The notes beneath the pieces are model-generated. The model was not told the origin of the DNA. It was given only the letters and a program-made list of their open reading frames with translations, and searched no databases. From Monosporascus cannonballus (taxonomy: Eukaryota > Ascomycota > Sordariomycetes > Xylariales), in the NCBI GenBank assembly GCA_004154925.1, contig QJNS01000140.1:1-64000 (forward strand): a DNA stretch of 64,000 nucleotides, written 5' to 3'. This document shows positions 21,900 through 31,826 of this stretch, piece by piece. Both the position numbers and the translations under genes were made by a program. The first letter of the stretch is position 1; each line of letters opens with the position of its first letter.

Positions 21900-23792
21900 A
21901 TGCCTCCACGACTCCCATTGCGCCCCATCGGAGGTCGCAGCGCTTTCGCCAAAAAGCCTTCAGCTGCAGACAGAGATCCGATCTGCCTTTTCTGTTCCCT
22001 GTCGTATCGGACGCCAGTTCGTCGACTGAGAACCAAGGGCAAAAGGGCTCTAGACGGCCGCCGATTAGAGTCAACTATTTCACCTTCTACCGCCACCCAT
22101 ACCACGGTTGACCCGAGGAAAGAGCTCGAAGAAGCTCTCGTTGATCTGCAAAAGCGCGCACCGAATTATGTGAACCTTTCCCGTGTGCAGCTTGCTCTCA
22201 ATGGCCTGCGACAGCCGCGGGGTAGCGAATCGATACGCATTGCCGTACTGGGCCTGAAAGATGGCTCCGGGACCGGCCATACGGCCAAGGAGGTGCTGAA
22301 GCTACTTCTTGCCGACGCTCTAAAACCAGAGGAAGATTGGGAGAAGGAGATAGATGGCCATGACCTCTCCCAGCCGCTCATAGTCCGGGTCGGACCTGAT
22401 AATCCCCGAGAAACATCATTTACAAAGGGCAACCTGTTACACGAGATCAACGTATCGTCAGCGGTACTCAATCGCCACAACATCGAGCTCCTGCTCATGG
22501 ATACTAACCCACTGCTAAACCGGCGGGAGGCAGATACGGTCGAAAGCTTTGAGGACTCTATCCTCGTCCCCACCGTCGACATCCCAATGTCAAAAACTGG
22601 GAGGTATACGCCGATTACAACACCCGTGCACAAGGCTCTGATCGTAGCCGACGGCTTCAAGGGTGCGGCGTCGATGATGTCTGTTCCTGCTCTTGGGGCT
22701 TCGAGCCTGGTCTCGGCAGCTGTGGATCTACCCAGCTATAGACCTGAAGAGGCGGAGGCTTCCACTTTCCCATTTACTCCTATCGATGTCGGAACTGCAA
22801 GCGCTGGTTTGAGACTTGTTCGACAAGATCTCAGCGCAGCTATCGAGTTTGAGCACCTCTGGTTTCGGAGCAATGTGCCTAAACTCGTCGAGTGGATAAG
22901 ATCGGACACGCTTGCTACGGATGGAAGCATTACCAAGCCGCCCGTTAAAGCACTAGTCGCCTCACTTCTAGCGAATACGAGCATGGCTATGGAACGAGAG
23001 TTGGTGAGCAAGCAAAGACGGGCGACTTCTCCAGGACCCTCGTCAACTTCCGTCCGCAGGCTCCGGACGAATCTCGGGACCTGGGCGGAAAATGCGCACG
23101 GGGAGCTGCAAGAACAGCTTGACTTAGCCTTCGCCAGTAAACGGTGGCGGCGCTTACGCTGGTGGAAGCTGTTCTGGCGGGTGGACGATGTCGGGATGTT
23201 TACAAGCGATATCATCAGCCAGCGCTTCTTGACGGCAGCGGAAAGGAACTCCATCTTTCTCGCGGGGCAAATGCACGAAGCCGGTATCTCCTCGGGCCCG
23301 CCAGCGGCCTCGAAGTCAGGAGAGATAACGCCACAGAACACCGGCACCTTGGCCTGGCCGGCGAACATAGCGGCCGCCCGGAATTACCTCCAGACGGAGA
23401 CGATCCCCGCGCTGCAAGCCCTGGCACAGAAACTGGTCATGCAAACCCTCACAACCTCGGGCCTCACGAGCTCGCTCGGCGCTCTGATCTACCTCGGTAC
23501 CCTTACGACAACTGTATACGAGGCCGGTGCCGTCGCGGCCCTGGGCGTCGTCTGGAGCATGAAGCGCATGCAGAAGCAGTGGGAGGTGGCGCGCGACTTC
23601 TGGGAGGGCGAGGTCAGGGAGGAAGGTCGGAAGGCGGTCAGGGACGCCGAGAGGGAGTTCGGCAGGTCCCTCGCCGACTACGAGATGCGCGCCACCGGGA
23701 AGGACCCCGAGGGTGCGGAGAAATCGCGGGAATTCGAGCAGGCGAAGGAGTTGGTGCGGCGGGCTTGGCGTGCTTACGAGAAGCTGGACTGA
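21900..23792 (+). CDS. Mitochondrial Mmc1-like protein
   Basis: A single-exon gene of about 630 residues. The frame is open from 21798, but I prefer the Met at 21900: it follows a 17-nt C run and begins an Arg-rich, acid-poor leader (MPPRLPLRPIGGRSAFAKK, then RTPVRRLRTKGKR) that looks like a mitochondrial presequence. The body carries IRIAVLGLKDGSGTG and a pattern resembling a degenerate dynamin-like GTPase fold. A hydrophobic region GLTSSLGALIYLGTLTTTVY with AGAVAALGVVWSMKRMQKQW lies near the C-terminus, followed by a charged helix. This matches my memory of the fungal Mmc1 family, proposed as an inner-membrane or matrix dynamin-related protein; I hold that name at moderate confidence. Mitochondrial targeting is better supported than the function. 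Confidence 0.75.
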   Translation: MPPRLPLRPIGGRSAFAKKPSAADRDPICLFCSLSYRTPVRRLRTKGKRALDGRRLESTISPSTATHTTVDPRKELEEALVDLQKRAPNYVNLSRVQLALNGLRQPRGSESIRIAVLGLKDGSGTGHTAKEVLKLLLADALKPEEDWEKEIDGHDLSQPLIVRVGPDNPRETSFTKGNLLHEINVSSAVLNRHNIELLLMDTNPLLNRREADTVESFEDSILVPTVDIPMSKTGRYTPITTPVHKALIVADGFKGAASMMSVPALGASSLVSAAVDLPSYRPEEAEASTFPFTPIDVGTASAGLRLVRQDLSAAIEFEHLWFRSNVPKLVEWIRSDTLATDGSITKPPVKALVASLLANTSMAMERELVSKQRRATSPGPSSTSVRRLRTNLGTWAENAHGELQEQLDLAFASKRWRRLRWWKLFWRVDDVGMFTSDIISQRFLTAAERNSIFLAGQMHEAGISSGPPAASKSGEITPQNTGTLAWPANIAAARNYLQTETIPALQALAQKLVMQTLTTSGLTSSLGALIYLGTLTTTVYEAGAVAALGVVWSMKRMQKQWEVARDFWEGEVREEGRKAVRDAEREFGRSLADYEMRATGKDPEGAEKSREFEQAKELVRRAWRAYEKLD

Positions 23793-24422
23793 GGTTCGCC
23801 CTGGCTGACAAGATGCATTGTACAATACTGTGATACCACTTGTGATAGAGAGTCCACCGACCTCGATCTCTCAACCTCTACGATGCTTCGTTTAATCATA
23901 CCGGCGGCCATGCGCCACGCTCGTGAAGGGCCCTGAAGTCATGCTTTCTGATGTTATAGTTCTTGCGAGCATTAGCGACGGCCTCGTTGTATCTGGCTGG
24001 GTTGTTCCATAGAGACCTCCCGTACCGGCCACGGCATGCTCTGCCGTGTGAGTCGAGTACTTCTATATGATGGTAACAGCCTTGGGTGACTTGCTACCCG
24101 GAAGTGTGGCAAATAGAACCTTGCACTTTAATCTAAAGGCACGGATACGGCGTTTCTCGATAGACATATATTATGTACTACTTCAAGGCCGGCACCTCAC
24201 CAACGGTGCTCTACTTGCCCTGCCCTTCATCCGTACAATCATAACTAGACATGCAATGGTATCGTCAAATTCGGTAAACTATACACACATCAACGCAAAA
24301 CCCCCAAGTGGTACATATACCGCTAGAACCATTTCTTGTACCAAAAGAAGTAACGGCACCTGGAAAGCAGATGCCCAGATCTCGGTACACCGTTGAGCCC
24401 GAGCTGACGACAGCTCGTCGGT
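23793..24422. other. Tail-to-tail intergenic region
   Basis: A 630-bp gap between the convergent Mmc1-like gene and the WW-like protein gene. It must hold both 3' ends. The open frame at 24067-24396 has no recognisable content. Confidence 0.6.
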
Positions 24423-27400
24423 TTACCAGCTGTCGCCCCAATCACCGCCGGAATAGTCAGCCGTCTTTGCCCCCCAGCGGGTGGCCTGGGCGCCGGCACC
24501 AGGGCAGGCCCCCAACCTCCCCTGTACAGCGAGGGACACAGCCGGCGCGGGCTGCACACCGGCCGCCGCCGGTTGATACGGGGCCCGCGTCTGCATCAGC
24601 GCGAACTGGGGGTGCTGATGATGGCCTCCCGGCGGTCCGTGCTTCATCACCGGTCCCGAGAGGGGCCCGATATGCACACTATTCGACACGCCGGGCGCGG
24701 GCTGCGCGGCGCTCGCGAAGCCCGCCGGCCCGGGGATGCCGGGAGGTCCCGCTGTCGGCGCGTTCGGCACGGGTGACGAGCTCCGGAATATCTTCTTGGC
24801 CCATTTCTTGACGCCCTTCTCTGTGTATGAAGCGGCGAGCGCTCCGTTTGTGCGTGGTCCGGGACATGGATATTGGACGGGCTGCTGGGCGGGTATCGAT
24901 GGTCGCGTAGTCGTGGGGGCCGTGTATAGGCTCTGTGGCCCTTGATGGCCCTGCTGACTCGGCGCTACTTGCTGGCCGGGTTTAGCTTGGATTTGCGGCG
25001 AGGGTTGGTATGGTCCTCCCGGAGGCATCTGCGAAGACGCTGTAGGGGACCCCGCATGAAGCGATATGCGGTTTTGTGTCGGCTGTCTGGGCCCTGGCTT
25101 GGTTGGTGATGGTGTCTCTCCGGGTTGCGACGGTCTAGGAGAGGTGGGCGTAGACGGAGATTGGGCAGGTGCGCTGGTATCGGGTAGAGGACGTAAGGGG
25201 ACGGGGTCGGACCCTATCTGGGAAGGCATCGGCGTCACTTGCCCGGGAAGCATAGGAAAGGGCTTGGGCTTCGGTAAAACGGCATCTGCGGCTGGAGGCG
25301 GAGACGAAGCCGGTGGCGCCGCGTCAGGAGAGGCCTGTTGCGCTGAGACTGAAGCCGGCTGCGATATCCTGTCGGGTGCTTGCCTTCGAATCCCGCCTAC
25401 GGGCTGCAGGTGCGACGACGTGGTCGACGACGCCCGGTTAAGCGAAACAGATGATTGGGCGGGCGAGGACGTCACGCTCTGGAGCGGGGACACCACGCTC
25501 TGTGGCGGAGGAGATCGGCTGACAACATGTGACAAGTCTTCTGCATGAGGGCCATCACGAGCCTCTGTCCGAGAGATCGGATACGTGGTTGCCCTAGGGG
25601 TGTAAGCAGACTGTTGACCCGCAACAGCTCCAGAGACTGGGTTTTGTGCTTGTTGCAATCCTCCAGGAGTAGGCGCCTCGTTGTGGTTTTCGATTGCGAC
25701 TACGGAGATAGCGTTCTGGTGGACAGGTTGTTCTGGTAGCGAATAACTCCGGGTCGAGCCAGGCGCGTGGATGGGCGTCACTTGCTCCGGGAGTGATAGC
25801 GGGGCTAGGACGGCGAAAGCTGGTTGTCGTCTTGGGCCGGCGCTGGGAACAGCTGGCGATACCGTCGATGACGAGACAGAGCTTCGGTGAGGCGCCACCC
25901 CGCGAGTACATGACGGGCCCACAGGATCGGTTACTCTTTGCATGATCGTTGTCGATTCGTCGTTCGGTTGTGGGTCCCTCTCTAGAGGCATGATTTTATT
26001 CAACTGGGAGATGACATCGGATATCTCGGCTGCGGTATTGGGCACCGAATAGCTTGTACGTGGTAGCACTGGCCGTGTGAAAGGGGCCGAGGCACCTCGT
26101 CCCGGACTAGGAGGCTTTTGAGGTCGCAGCGGTGCGACAGGTGGAACAACCGGGGGAGCGTGCTCCATAGTGAAATCGCTCGAATTCATTATATGAGATG
26201 CGGTGAGATTCTGCGAGGAACAACCTCCTTGAGCTGAAGAAGCTCTAGAACTTCGTCCGGGATCTGTCGGATATGGTGGTGGGTTCACCGCGTGCTGAGA
26301 TTGTGGAAACGAGACGTTTGAGCGACGATGGGCTGGCTTAAGAATTGAAGGCACATGGGACAGGTCGGCATTTCTATTACCACCCACAGTCTGGCCTGGA
26401 TACGAAATACTCTCGTGTCTGGCCCCTGACCCAGGTAAAGGAGGCGGGCTTGACGGACGAGGATGATGTCCGGGAGACGGTTGATCGATCGGTATCTTCG
26501 GCGGGACCTGCGGAGATTGGGGGGCGGATTCAGATGGATGTTCCACCTTCGGCGGCGATGTGGACTCAGGCCGTCTCGGATCCACTGGGGGTACGAAATA
26601 TCCATGCTTCCCCGAGTCGTTGCGCATAGACTCAGCGGCCGCCTTGGACTTTACTATGGAGTCGAGGTGGCCGAGCTCGCTATTCTGGGCTTGGAGTACA
26701 GTCGTGCTTGCTAATACCATGCTAGACCTCTGCGCGCCCTCCTTAGCCTCTCCTGTTTGTTGACCTGGCTTGAAGGGCTGGTATTCTATCTGGGTCTTGT
26801 CTGGTGGTGCACGCCCTTCTTCCGGGGGTACATCTGTTTGTTTCTGAGGTTGTGCTTCTTCTACTCCTGTTGAATATTTGCGGGGGTTTTCCGTCGTCCT
26901 CAGCGGGGGATAAGCGAAGGACGCCGATACCAAAGGATAGGAATCGACTGGTCGTATAGGCGCAGGGGTGGGCCGAGGTTGTGGTGTCTTCCGTTTCACG
27001 GGGCAACTATCTGCGGGCAACTCTGCAATATCCGGACGGATGGCGGGCGCCGCATCGAGCTCAACAGGGGCCAGCTCGTCCGCGCATTTGACCGTATGGG
27101 ATCCGGCGAGCTCAGCGACAATACCCAGTGGAGACCATTTCGGCTCATTTTCACTAGAAAGTTCAGTTGCAACGTTCACTGGCTTGCTAGACTCGTCGCT
27201 TGCCAATGGTGGATTCGGAGCAAGTTCGCTGTTGACCGTCGAAGGTGTAGGTCCTGGGCTTTGGGCCGGGTCGACAGCACTGTCCGACAATTCCTCAGTC
27301 CCCTTGCATTCGGTCCCCTCTGCTTCAATATCGCCCTTGACGGCTTTGGAGCCCGCATCATTGGATTCTTCGGGCCCGAAATACATGAAACTCGAAGGGT

Positions 27401-27710
27401 CGAAGTACCCGGTAGCTCCCATAAAAGACTCGTCATCGTTAATTTCTTCGACCGTTTTCTTCCTCCTACTACTGCTTCTTTTGGTATCGCCGTCCGAATT
27501 TGATTCCTGGGCCTTTTTCTGCCGGAGCTGAAGCTCGCTAGCGAGTCTCTCTTCCGGCTCAAGTTCGCCATCATCGCCTACAAAGTTAGGGAACTCGTCA
27601 CCAGGCTGTGGAAATTGAAACTGGATGAGGCCGTTCGGCTTGTAGCGGTAAAACCATCGCTGACCGTCATAGTCCGACTCCCAGCCCTCGGGGAGTCCAA
27701 ACATACTCAT
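24423..27710 (-). CDS. Large proline-rich protein with WW-like domain
   Basis: A single open frame of 1,095 residues. Residues 6-40 form a WW-like module: LPEGWESDYDGQRWFYRYKP, with the first Trp and aromatic patch in place. The second conserved Trp is replaced by Phe (IQFQFPQP), so ordinary proline-ligand binding may be changed. The remaining 1,000 residues are Pro/Ser/Gln-rich and almost certainly disordered, with many PxxP stretches. Islands that look more constrained are VEEINDDESFMGATGYFDPS near residue 87 and a Lys-rich KGVKKWAKKIFRSSSP near the C-terminus, which could be amphipathic. I do not recognise a named orthologue; a scaffold or adaptor role is only a guess. The start at 27710 is adjacent to the WW module, as in other WW-first fungal proteins. 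Confidence 0.8.
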   Translation of the reverse strand: MSMFGLPEGWESDYDGQRWFYRYKPNGLIQFQFPQPGDEFPNFVGDDGELEPEERLASELQLRQKKAQESNSDGDTKRSSSRRKKTVEEINDDESFMGATGYFDPSSFMYFGPEESNDAGSKAVKGDIEAEGTECKGTEELSDSAVDPAQSPGPTPSTVNSELAPNPPLASDESSKPVNVATELSSENEPKWSPLGIVAELAGSHTVKCADELAPVELDAAPAIRPDIAELPADSCPVKRKTPQPRPTPAPIRPVDSYPLVSASFAYPPLRTTENPRKYSTGVEEAQPQKQTDVPPEEGRAPPDKTQIEYQPFKPGQQTGEAKEGAQRSSMVLASTTVLQAQNSELGHLDSIVKSKAAAESMRNDSGKHGYFVPPVDPRRPESTSPPKVEHPSESAPQSPQVPPKIPIDQPSPGHHPRPSSPPPLPGSGARHESISYPGQTVGGNRNADLSHVPSILKPAHRRSNVSFPQSQHAVNPPPYPTDPGRSSRASSAQGGCSSQNLTASHIMNSSDFTMEHAPPVVPPVAPLRPQKPPSPGRGASAPFTRPVLPRTSYSVPNTAAEISDVISQLNKIMPLERDPQPNDESTTIMQRVTDPVGPSCTRGVAPHRSSVSSSTVSPAVPSAGPRRQPAFAVLAPLSLPEQVTPIHAPGSTRSYSLPEQPVHQNAISVVAIENHNEAPTPGGLQQAQNPVSGAVAGQQSAYTPRATTYPISRTEARDGPHAEDLSHVVSRSPPPQSVVSPLQSVTSSPAQSSVSLNRASSTTSSHLQPVGGIRRQAPDRISQPASVSAQQASPDAAPPASSPPPAADAVLPKPKPFPMLPGQVTPMPSQIGSDPVPLRPLPDTSAPAQSPSTPTSPRPSQPGETPSPTKPGPRQPTQNRISLHAGSPTASSQMPPGGPYQPSPQIQAKPGQQVAPSQQGHQGPQSLYTAPTTTRPSIPAQQPVQYPCPGPRTNGALAASYTEKGVKKWAKKIFRSSSPVPNAPTAGPPGIPGPAGFASAAQPAPGVSNSVHIGPLSGPVMKHGPPGGHHQHPQFALMQTRAPYQPAAAGVQPAPAVSLAVQGRLGACPGAGAQATRWGAKTADYSGGDWGDSW

Positions 27711-29189
27711 CAGTGCCGCTGTGGAACGTTAAAGAATCGATCCGTCGCTCGTTAACGATGGGGAACTGTACGCTGGAGCCGGACCGTTAGACTTGCAAAA
27801 TCGATAACCGGGCCTTGTAAGTATGATGGGAGCCGAGATCGTTACGATCAGGAAGCATCGGCACTAGGATTGCTCTGAGTGCTATTGGGCGCCTGTTCGC
27901 TAAATGATCTCTTGTACTCAACCGATCGCCAGTTCAAGGACGCCGAACGAAAACAAGATACAAGCTAGTAGCTGAGAGACTTTTCTTCCAACCAAGCAAT
28001 GCAGTAACAAAGATCGTGGCTACGTAAGTCCAAAGAAGTCTTGGACAGCAAAACCATAGGGCGATGTCAGCACAAGGAGCCCAATCTGGGTCGAAATAAC
28101 ATCGAACACACCACCAGCCCCTCCCGTGGAGTGTAGTAGACCCCAATCAGCCGGAGCGGCTGAGCTACTGCGGCATCGCAACCCACACTTCCCCCCCTAC
28201 AGTAAGGTATGGACCCCTCGGCATTAAATGTGCTATTTTTGACTACCGGACTTCGCTAGCCAAGGCCCCAATCGTCGTCGGCTTCAGGTGCGCCTTACGC
28301 TTTCCGGACGATGGCCCAGGAATTGAGGCTTACGGCCTGCAGGAGCTGAACGACTAGCTCCAGCTCCTATTTGCCCGCCAAGTCGTGACTCGACCACTAT
28401 GGGCCCACGTGTCCCCCGTCTCCAGAGCTTAAGCGAGTCCCAAGAAGATCCTGGAGTTTGCGGACGAGCCGTTTTGAAGGCCTAATTACATACTGCCTTT
28501 ATTGATGTCTGTGTCTCGATCCCCCAGCCCAAGTTTTATTTGGCTACATATTTGTGCTGTGAAGGCGGCCACCACACTAGTTACGCCTCCAATAGCACGC
28601 CCCGTGGAACCATGACTTGAGATTAGTATGGTTTTTCTAGACCTTAAACAGGAACAGGTCACCTTGACCTGGTCAGCCAGCATAAAGGTCGGCTTGCAAG
28701 GAATATGAACAGTGTGAACCGACGGAGTTTTCGAGGTAGTGATGATGTTAACCGCATAGTCATGGTCCTTGATTGCACGAGCACGGCCGTTTTCATCCTT
28801 GGGGACATTTCTCAGCTTCTGCCAGTAGCTAGCCAATCGATCGCCGGGAAGTTTTAAGTCCTCATTGTCCAATACTGGGACAGATTGCATATTGGCTTGC
28901 CTGATATATCTTGTCTTCATCGTATCTAGGCTAACGTGTGGCTCCAGCAACATTCAGGCTACATGCGTAACCAATATGAAGTTATTGGAAATGCCGTGGC
29001 TCAGGAGTACCACACGCGGCGAAACCATACAAAGGTGGGAAACATACGCAGCTATAACGCATCAGGAGTTGCATGGTTGAAGGCGTCCTCCAAGGGAAGC
29101 GTGCCGTAGCTGCTGCTGGTCAAGGTTAAGAGTTGCTTACCATCGGATGTGAGCAAAGCTGTGGAGGAAATGAAGGCCCGCAGACATCG
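27711..29189. other. Intergenic, no supported gene
   Basis: Upstream side of the WW-like gene. A 155-codon frame at 28486-28953 (minus) shows no domain I recognise and no helpful neighbours. Composition is ordinary. The stretch ends at the dehydrogenase relic. Confidence 0.5.
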
Positions 29190-29408
29190 GCCACATTGAC
29201 ATCGTGACAGAAAATGCCAGCACAAGCCCACCGGTCGTGCCGCCAGAGACCGTCGACCTCGGAGAAGTGGGCTGCGCGTTCAGCGTAAACGCCCTCGGCC
29301 ATCTGGCTCTGTACCTTACCAGGCCTGCCACGCGTTGCTTGCGAAGCCCAGCAATGCTAAGTTCGTGCTTGTCGGCAGTACCGCCGCTAACTTGCAATTC
29401 GTCCTCTA
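29190..29408 (+). pseudogene. Short-chain dehydrogenase fragment, frameshifted
   Basis: A relic of the middle of a fungal short-chain dehydrogenase. The frame at 29190-29318 reads HIDIVTENAS (in place of the family's NAG motif), then FSVNALGHLALYLT, matching the helix-4 segment of SDRs. After a frame change the next strand is read at about 29330-29408 as LLAKPSNAKFVLVGSTAANL, the central strand before the catalytic Ser. No TGxxxGIG cofactor motif is visible upstream and no YxxxK follows, so both ends are missing. It is too short and broken to be functional. Confidence 0.6.
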
Positions 29409-29859
29409 GTAGTTACCGCGGCAGCACAGCGCAGTCTCGCGCGATTTTGCGCATGAGGGTTCTTCGTGACGCCCCCCGAGAAGTGACGGCTGAAAAGACA
29501 GTGAGAGAACAACCATGGCTCTCTTTAGAGAACTACAGCGGGACTCCAACGTTGGTCATGACGGTTGCGACTGGCTGGCGTAATACTTTATCCACGATGG
29601 ACGCATCCTCATGCGCTCCTGGGGCGTAAGGGAGCATATGTGACAGCTCCTAACTATTTCACAAGCAACATGAAGAAGACCTGGACTATCCCTGGTAACA
29701 GTCCGAAAGAGAATGCAACATAGTGGTATCCAGTAGGATAAATATCCAAGGGATATATAGAAAGCCCCCCTTAGGACACTCAGTCGTCAACCACCCAAAG
29801 ACAGCCGTTTTTCGACCACTTCATAACGCATAGTCATTCATCCGCTCATTTCCCTCACC
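29409..29859. other. Short intergenic stretch
   Basis: Follows the SDR relic and runs to the 3' end of the sugar transporter gene. The remaining open frame to 29629 is not recognisable as the missing dehydrogenase C-terminus. Confidence 0.5.
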
Positions 29860-31826
29860 TTAGCTCATCACACCAGCACCACCGCTGCCTTTCTCCACAT
29901 CGCTAGCCGACGACGACTGGTGCTCGCGGTGGTTAGCAGGAGCGACGCGCGCCTTGTGCTCCTCGGTCTCCTGGTAGTCGACGAGCAGCTCGCCGTTCTT
30001 GCCGTAGCGGCGGGGCTCCTCGCGGGCGACGCGCACGACGTCGAAGTAGGCGCCGGCGCCCGAGACCTTGCGGAAGATGGTGTCCATCTCCTCGAGCGAG
30101 CGGTAGGCCGTCTCGGGGTAGAAGAAGTAGACCGAGGGTATCATGAAGGCGTTGATGACGGCGAAGACGGTATACTTATCTTTTTCTCAGCTGGGCTAAT
30201 TCTATCCTTTTGAGGGAGGCCACTTACCGTGTGGTGCTTTATGCTCTCGAACGCGACCGGCGTGATCATGACGACGAGGAAGTTGAAGATCCAGTTCGCT
30301 AGGGATGATGAGTGGTCAGTCAGCCCCATTGGTCTTCCAGATAGCTATCCATCGCATTTGGAAGCAAAATATCTACTTACCGGAGGTGGACAAGGCGTTT
30401 GCGGGCGCCCTGATCCGAAGCGGCACGATCTCGGCGGGGTACAGCCAAGTCATACCGAGCCACCCGACCGCGAAGAAGGTATTGAAGATGAAGAGGAAGG
30501 CGATGCCAGCCACCTGATAGGAGAATTCGGTTCTCGAGTTGACGCCGGCCAGGATGGCCATGGTCGCGGCTTGTCCGACGGCGCCAAAGAGCATGAGCTT
30601 CCGTCGCCCGACGCGCTCGACGAGGAAGACGGCAGGCCACGAGGCGATGAAGTACTCCGTACCGTTGATCGCGGCGAGCAATCGAGACATAAAGGGCGTC
30701 AAGCCTAGCCTGGAGTAGATCACCGCCGCGTAGTAGGTGATGAGGTTGATACCGGATATCTGCTGGAACATCTGGTTGACGTAGGCGAGCAGAGTACGAT
30801 GCAAGTTTCTGGTCTGCCATTAGCGATCCGGTCGACCCCGCCTGAACTCCGATTTCATAACGACATACCTTTCCTTCCCCTGAGTGAACAGATCCTTGAA
30901 GCGGCCCTTGGACATCTCGAGAACCGTGTCCTTTATCTCGACGAACTCGTTGTGGACGTCCTTGCTATCGACGGTCGAGTCATCCAGCGCGGCAAGCACC
31001 TCCTTTGCTTCATCCTCGCGACCCTTGAGGATAAGCCACCGAGGCGACTCCGGGAGGTTCCAGACGAATGCTAGGATGAAAATGCAGAAGACGATTTGGA
31101 AGGCAAGCGGAAACCGCCACGACGCGCTGCTATTAATGAAGCTGCAACCGAGGTCTATCCAATACGAGATCATGATACCACACGTGATAAGTGCGCCCTC
31201 GATCATGACGAGCTTTCCGCGCTTGTGCGCACGTGAGGTCTCTGACTGCCACGTAGGAACCGTGGAAGTATTACCGCCGTTACCCAGACCACAGATAAAA
31301 CGCCCGGCAATGAACAATCCAAGGCTGTTCGACCCGGCCATCAGAGCGGCACCGATACTATTTGCGGTCAGTGGTTTTGTCCAACCAAACGAGGCTTCTC
31401 CAGTGGTATCTGAGGACAGGGTTTAAACCAAGGACCAACTTACATCATGACTGCTGTTCCGAGCATAATCATCCTCTTCCTGCCCAACGTATTCGAGATG
31501 AAGATGGCTATTATCGCACCGACGAAGCAGCCTAGGTTATACGAAGCCACCGCGATACCCTGTTTGTTCGCTCTCTGCTGGCTCAAGGCCGGGCTCATGC
31601 CTTCCTCTTCCGTATTAATAGAAGGGTAGTACTCCAAGAACTGCTCCATCGTGAGAATGCCGCCCATGACACCCTGATCTGCAATGGACGCTTAGTAAGC
31701 TTCCCGTGCGGAGAGTTGGTCGGCTCTTCAGAACTCACCATAACCGAATAGCAGGAAATCGCATCCTGCGATTATTGACACCGCATAGTTGAGGGCCTTG
31801 CCACGAAGGCCGAAGAAGGGCTTCAT
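29860..31826 (-). CDS. MFS sugar transporter (hexose/quinate permease type)
   Basis: A plasma-membrane sugar:proton symporter-like protein of the MFS sugar porter family. Six exons: 31826-31739, 31678-31444, 31357-30869, 30808-30381, 30298-30228 and 30174-29860, total 1,626 nt, 541 residues. All joins keep frame and rebuild conserved motifs: FLLFGYDQGVMGG across intron 1, NTLGRKRMIMLGT in loop 2-3, GRFICGLGNGG in TM4, PESPRWLILKGRE after TM6, QMFQQISGINLITYYA in TM7, VERVGRRKLMLFG in loop 8-9, and FFYPETAYRSLEEMD after TM12. Twelve membrane segments are expected. The start at 31826 (MKPFFGLRGKALN) is the only in-frame Met upstream of TM1. The C-terminal tail is hydrophilic and variable. The substrate cannot be read from sequence; glycerol, quinate or oligosaccharide transport are possible. 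Confidence 0.93.

Noticed and set aside
28486..28953. 155-codon minus-strand open frame
   Set aside because: No recognisable domain, no neighbouring exons, no compositional support; likely chance.
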